Assembly (NCBI GenBank): GCA_964572955.1
Contig: CAZNGY010000044.1
Span: 1-13,134, forward strand
From: UBA3775 sp964572955
GTDB taxonomy: Bacteria > Bacillota > Clostridia > Lachnospirales > Lachnospiraceae
Reading direction: 5' to 3'
DNA length: 13,134 nt
A model generated the notes under the pieces. It was not told where the DNA came from. It was given only the letters and a program-made list of their open reading frames with translations, and made no database searches. A program made the position numbers and the translations under genes. This document shows, piece by piece, positions 13,087-13,134 of the stretch. Each line of letters begins with the position of its first letter. Position 1 is the first letter of the stretch.

Positions 13087-13134
13087 TGACCCCCAAAAGT
13101 TAGACTTTTTAAGCGTAGCAGTTGTATTGGCTGC
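13087..13134 (-). mobile_element. End of an IS3-family insertion sequence (partial)
   Basis: TGACCCCCAAAAGTTAGAC at 13087-13105 resembles the terminal inverted repeat of IS3-family (IS150-like) elements of clostridia. On the minus strand the frame just inside ends ...S-Q-Y-N-C-Y-A then TAA at 13111-13109. This fits the usual arrangement in which the transposase stops a few bases before the right inverted repeat. Everything further in lies outside the window, so completeness, the other end and the target duplication cannot be seen. Confidence 0.65.
13109..13134 (-). CDS. IS3-family transposase, last codons only (partial)
   Basis: Only seven codons and the stop (S-Q-Y-N-C-Y-A-TAA) are in the window. 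The placement next to an IS3-like inverted repeat suggests the C-terminus of the orfB (DDE integrase) transposase. No catalytic residue is visible here, so the call rests on position and the end sequence. Confidence 0.45.

Noticed and set aside
1..13134. CRISPR array, tRNA, rRNA, phage module or known defence system
   Set aside because: No regularly spaced direct repeats, cloverleaf-like segments, phage structural genes or defence-family motifs were seen on either strand.

Overview
The window looks like a chromosomal segment of a low-to-mid GC Gram-positive anaerobe of the Clostridia, most likely a Lachnospiraceae-type gut or rumen fibre degrader. This is inferred from gene content and style: a GH94 cellobiose-type phosphorylase, a DUF4250 mini-protein, a DUF6273 membrane protein, a YigZ/IMPACT protein, a class A penicillin-binding protein with a cysteine-rich tail, strong GAGG-type ribosome binding sites, and tight A-run/stem/T-run terminators. 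No rRNA or 16S-level evidence is present, so genus is not assigned.

Layout. (1) Bases 1-1109 (+) are the C-terminal part of a GH94 phosphorylase. It ends at a strong bidirectional terminator (1133-1170), shared with the convergent block to its right. (2) Bases 1222-4493 (-) form one tightly packed operon, read right to left: rarA (GTG start), a two-helix membrane protein, a membrane-anchored DUF6273 protein, a SEC-C zinc-motif protein, and a small single-helix membrane protein. The first junctions overlap by 14-17 bases. (3) Bases 4494-8258 (+) hold a 57-residue DUF4250 gene with its own sigma-A-like promoter, a YigZ-family gene, and a large class A PBP. A second bidirectional terminator (8320-8359) follows. 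(4) Bases 8402-10883 (-) are an ABC exporter operon: an FtsX/MacB-type permease followed by its ATPase, with a promoter at 10922-10950. The permease reading frame is broken by one apparent missing G near 10270, giving two ORFs that meet at TAATG. (5) Bases 11074-12015 (-) encode an unrecognised cysteine-rich 313-residue protein with its own promoter and a long downstream hairpin. (6) Bases 12171-12530 (+) and 12594-13031 (-) are two convergent small unknown genes, the first coiled-coil rich. (7) The last 48 bases (13087-13134) look like the end of an IS3-family insertion sequence, with the last codons of its transposase on the minus strand.

Functionally the window is mostly housekeeping: intracellular disaccharide phosphorolysis, replication-fork maintenance and peptidoglycan synthesis. 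Three parts are less ordinary: the rarA-linked set of small membrane and SEC-C proteins, the cysteine-rich protein, and the frameshifted exporter. I see no CRISPR array, tRNA, rRNA, phage structural genes or recognisable defence system. No gap between genes exceeds 300 bases.
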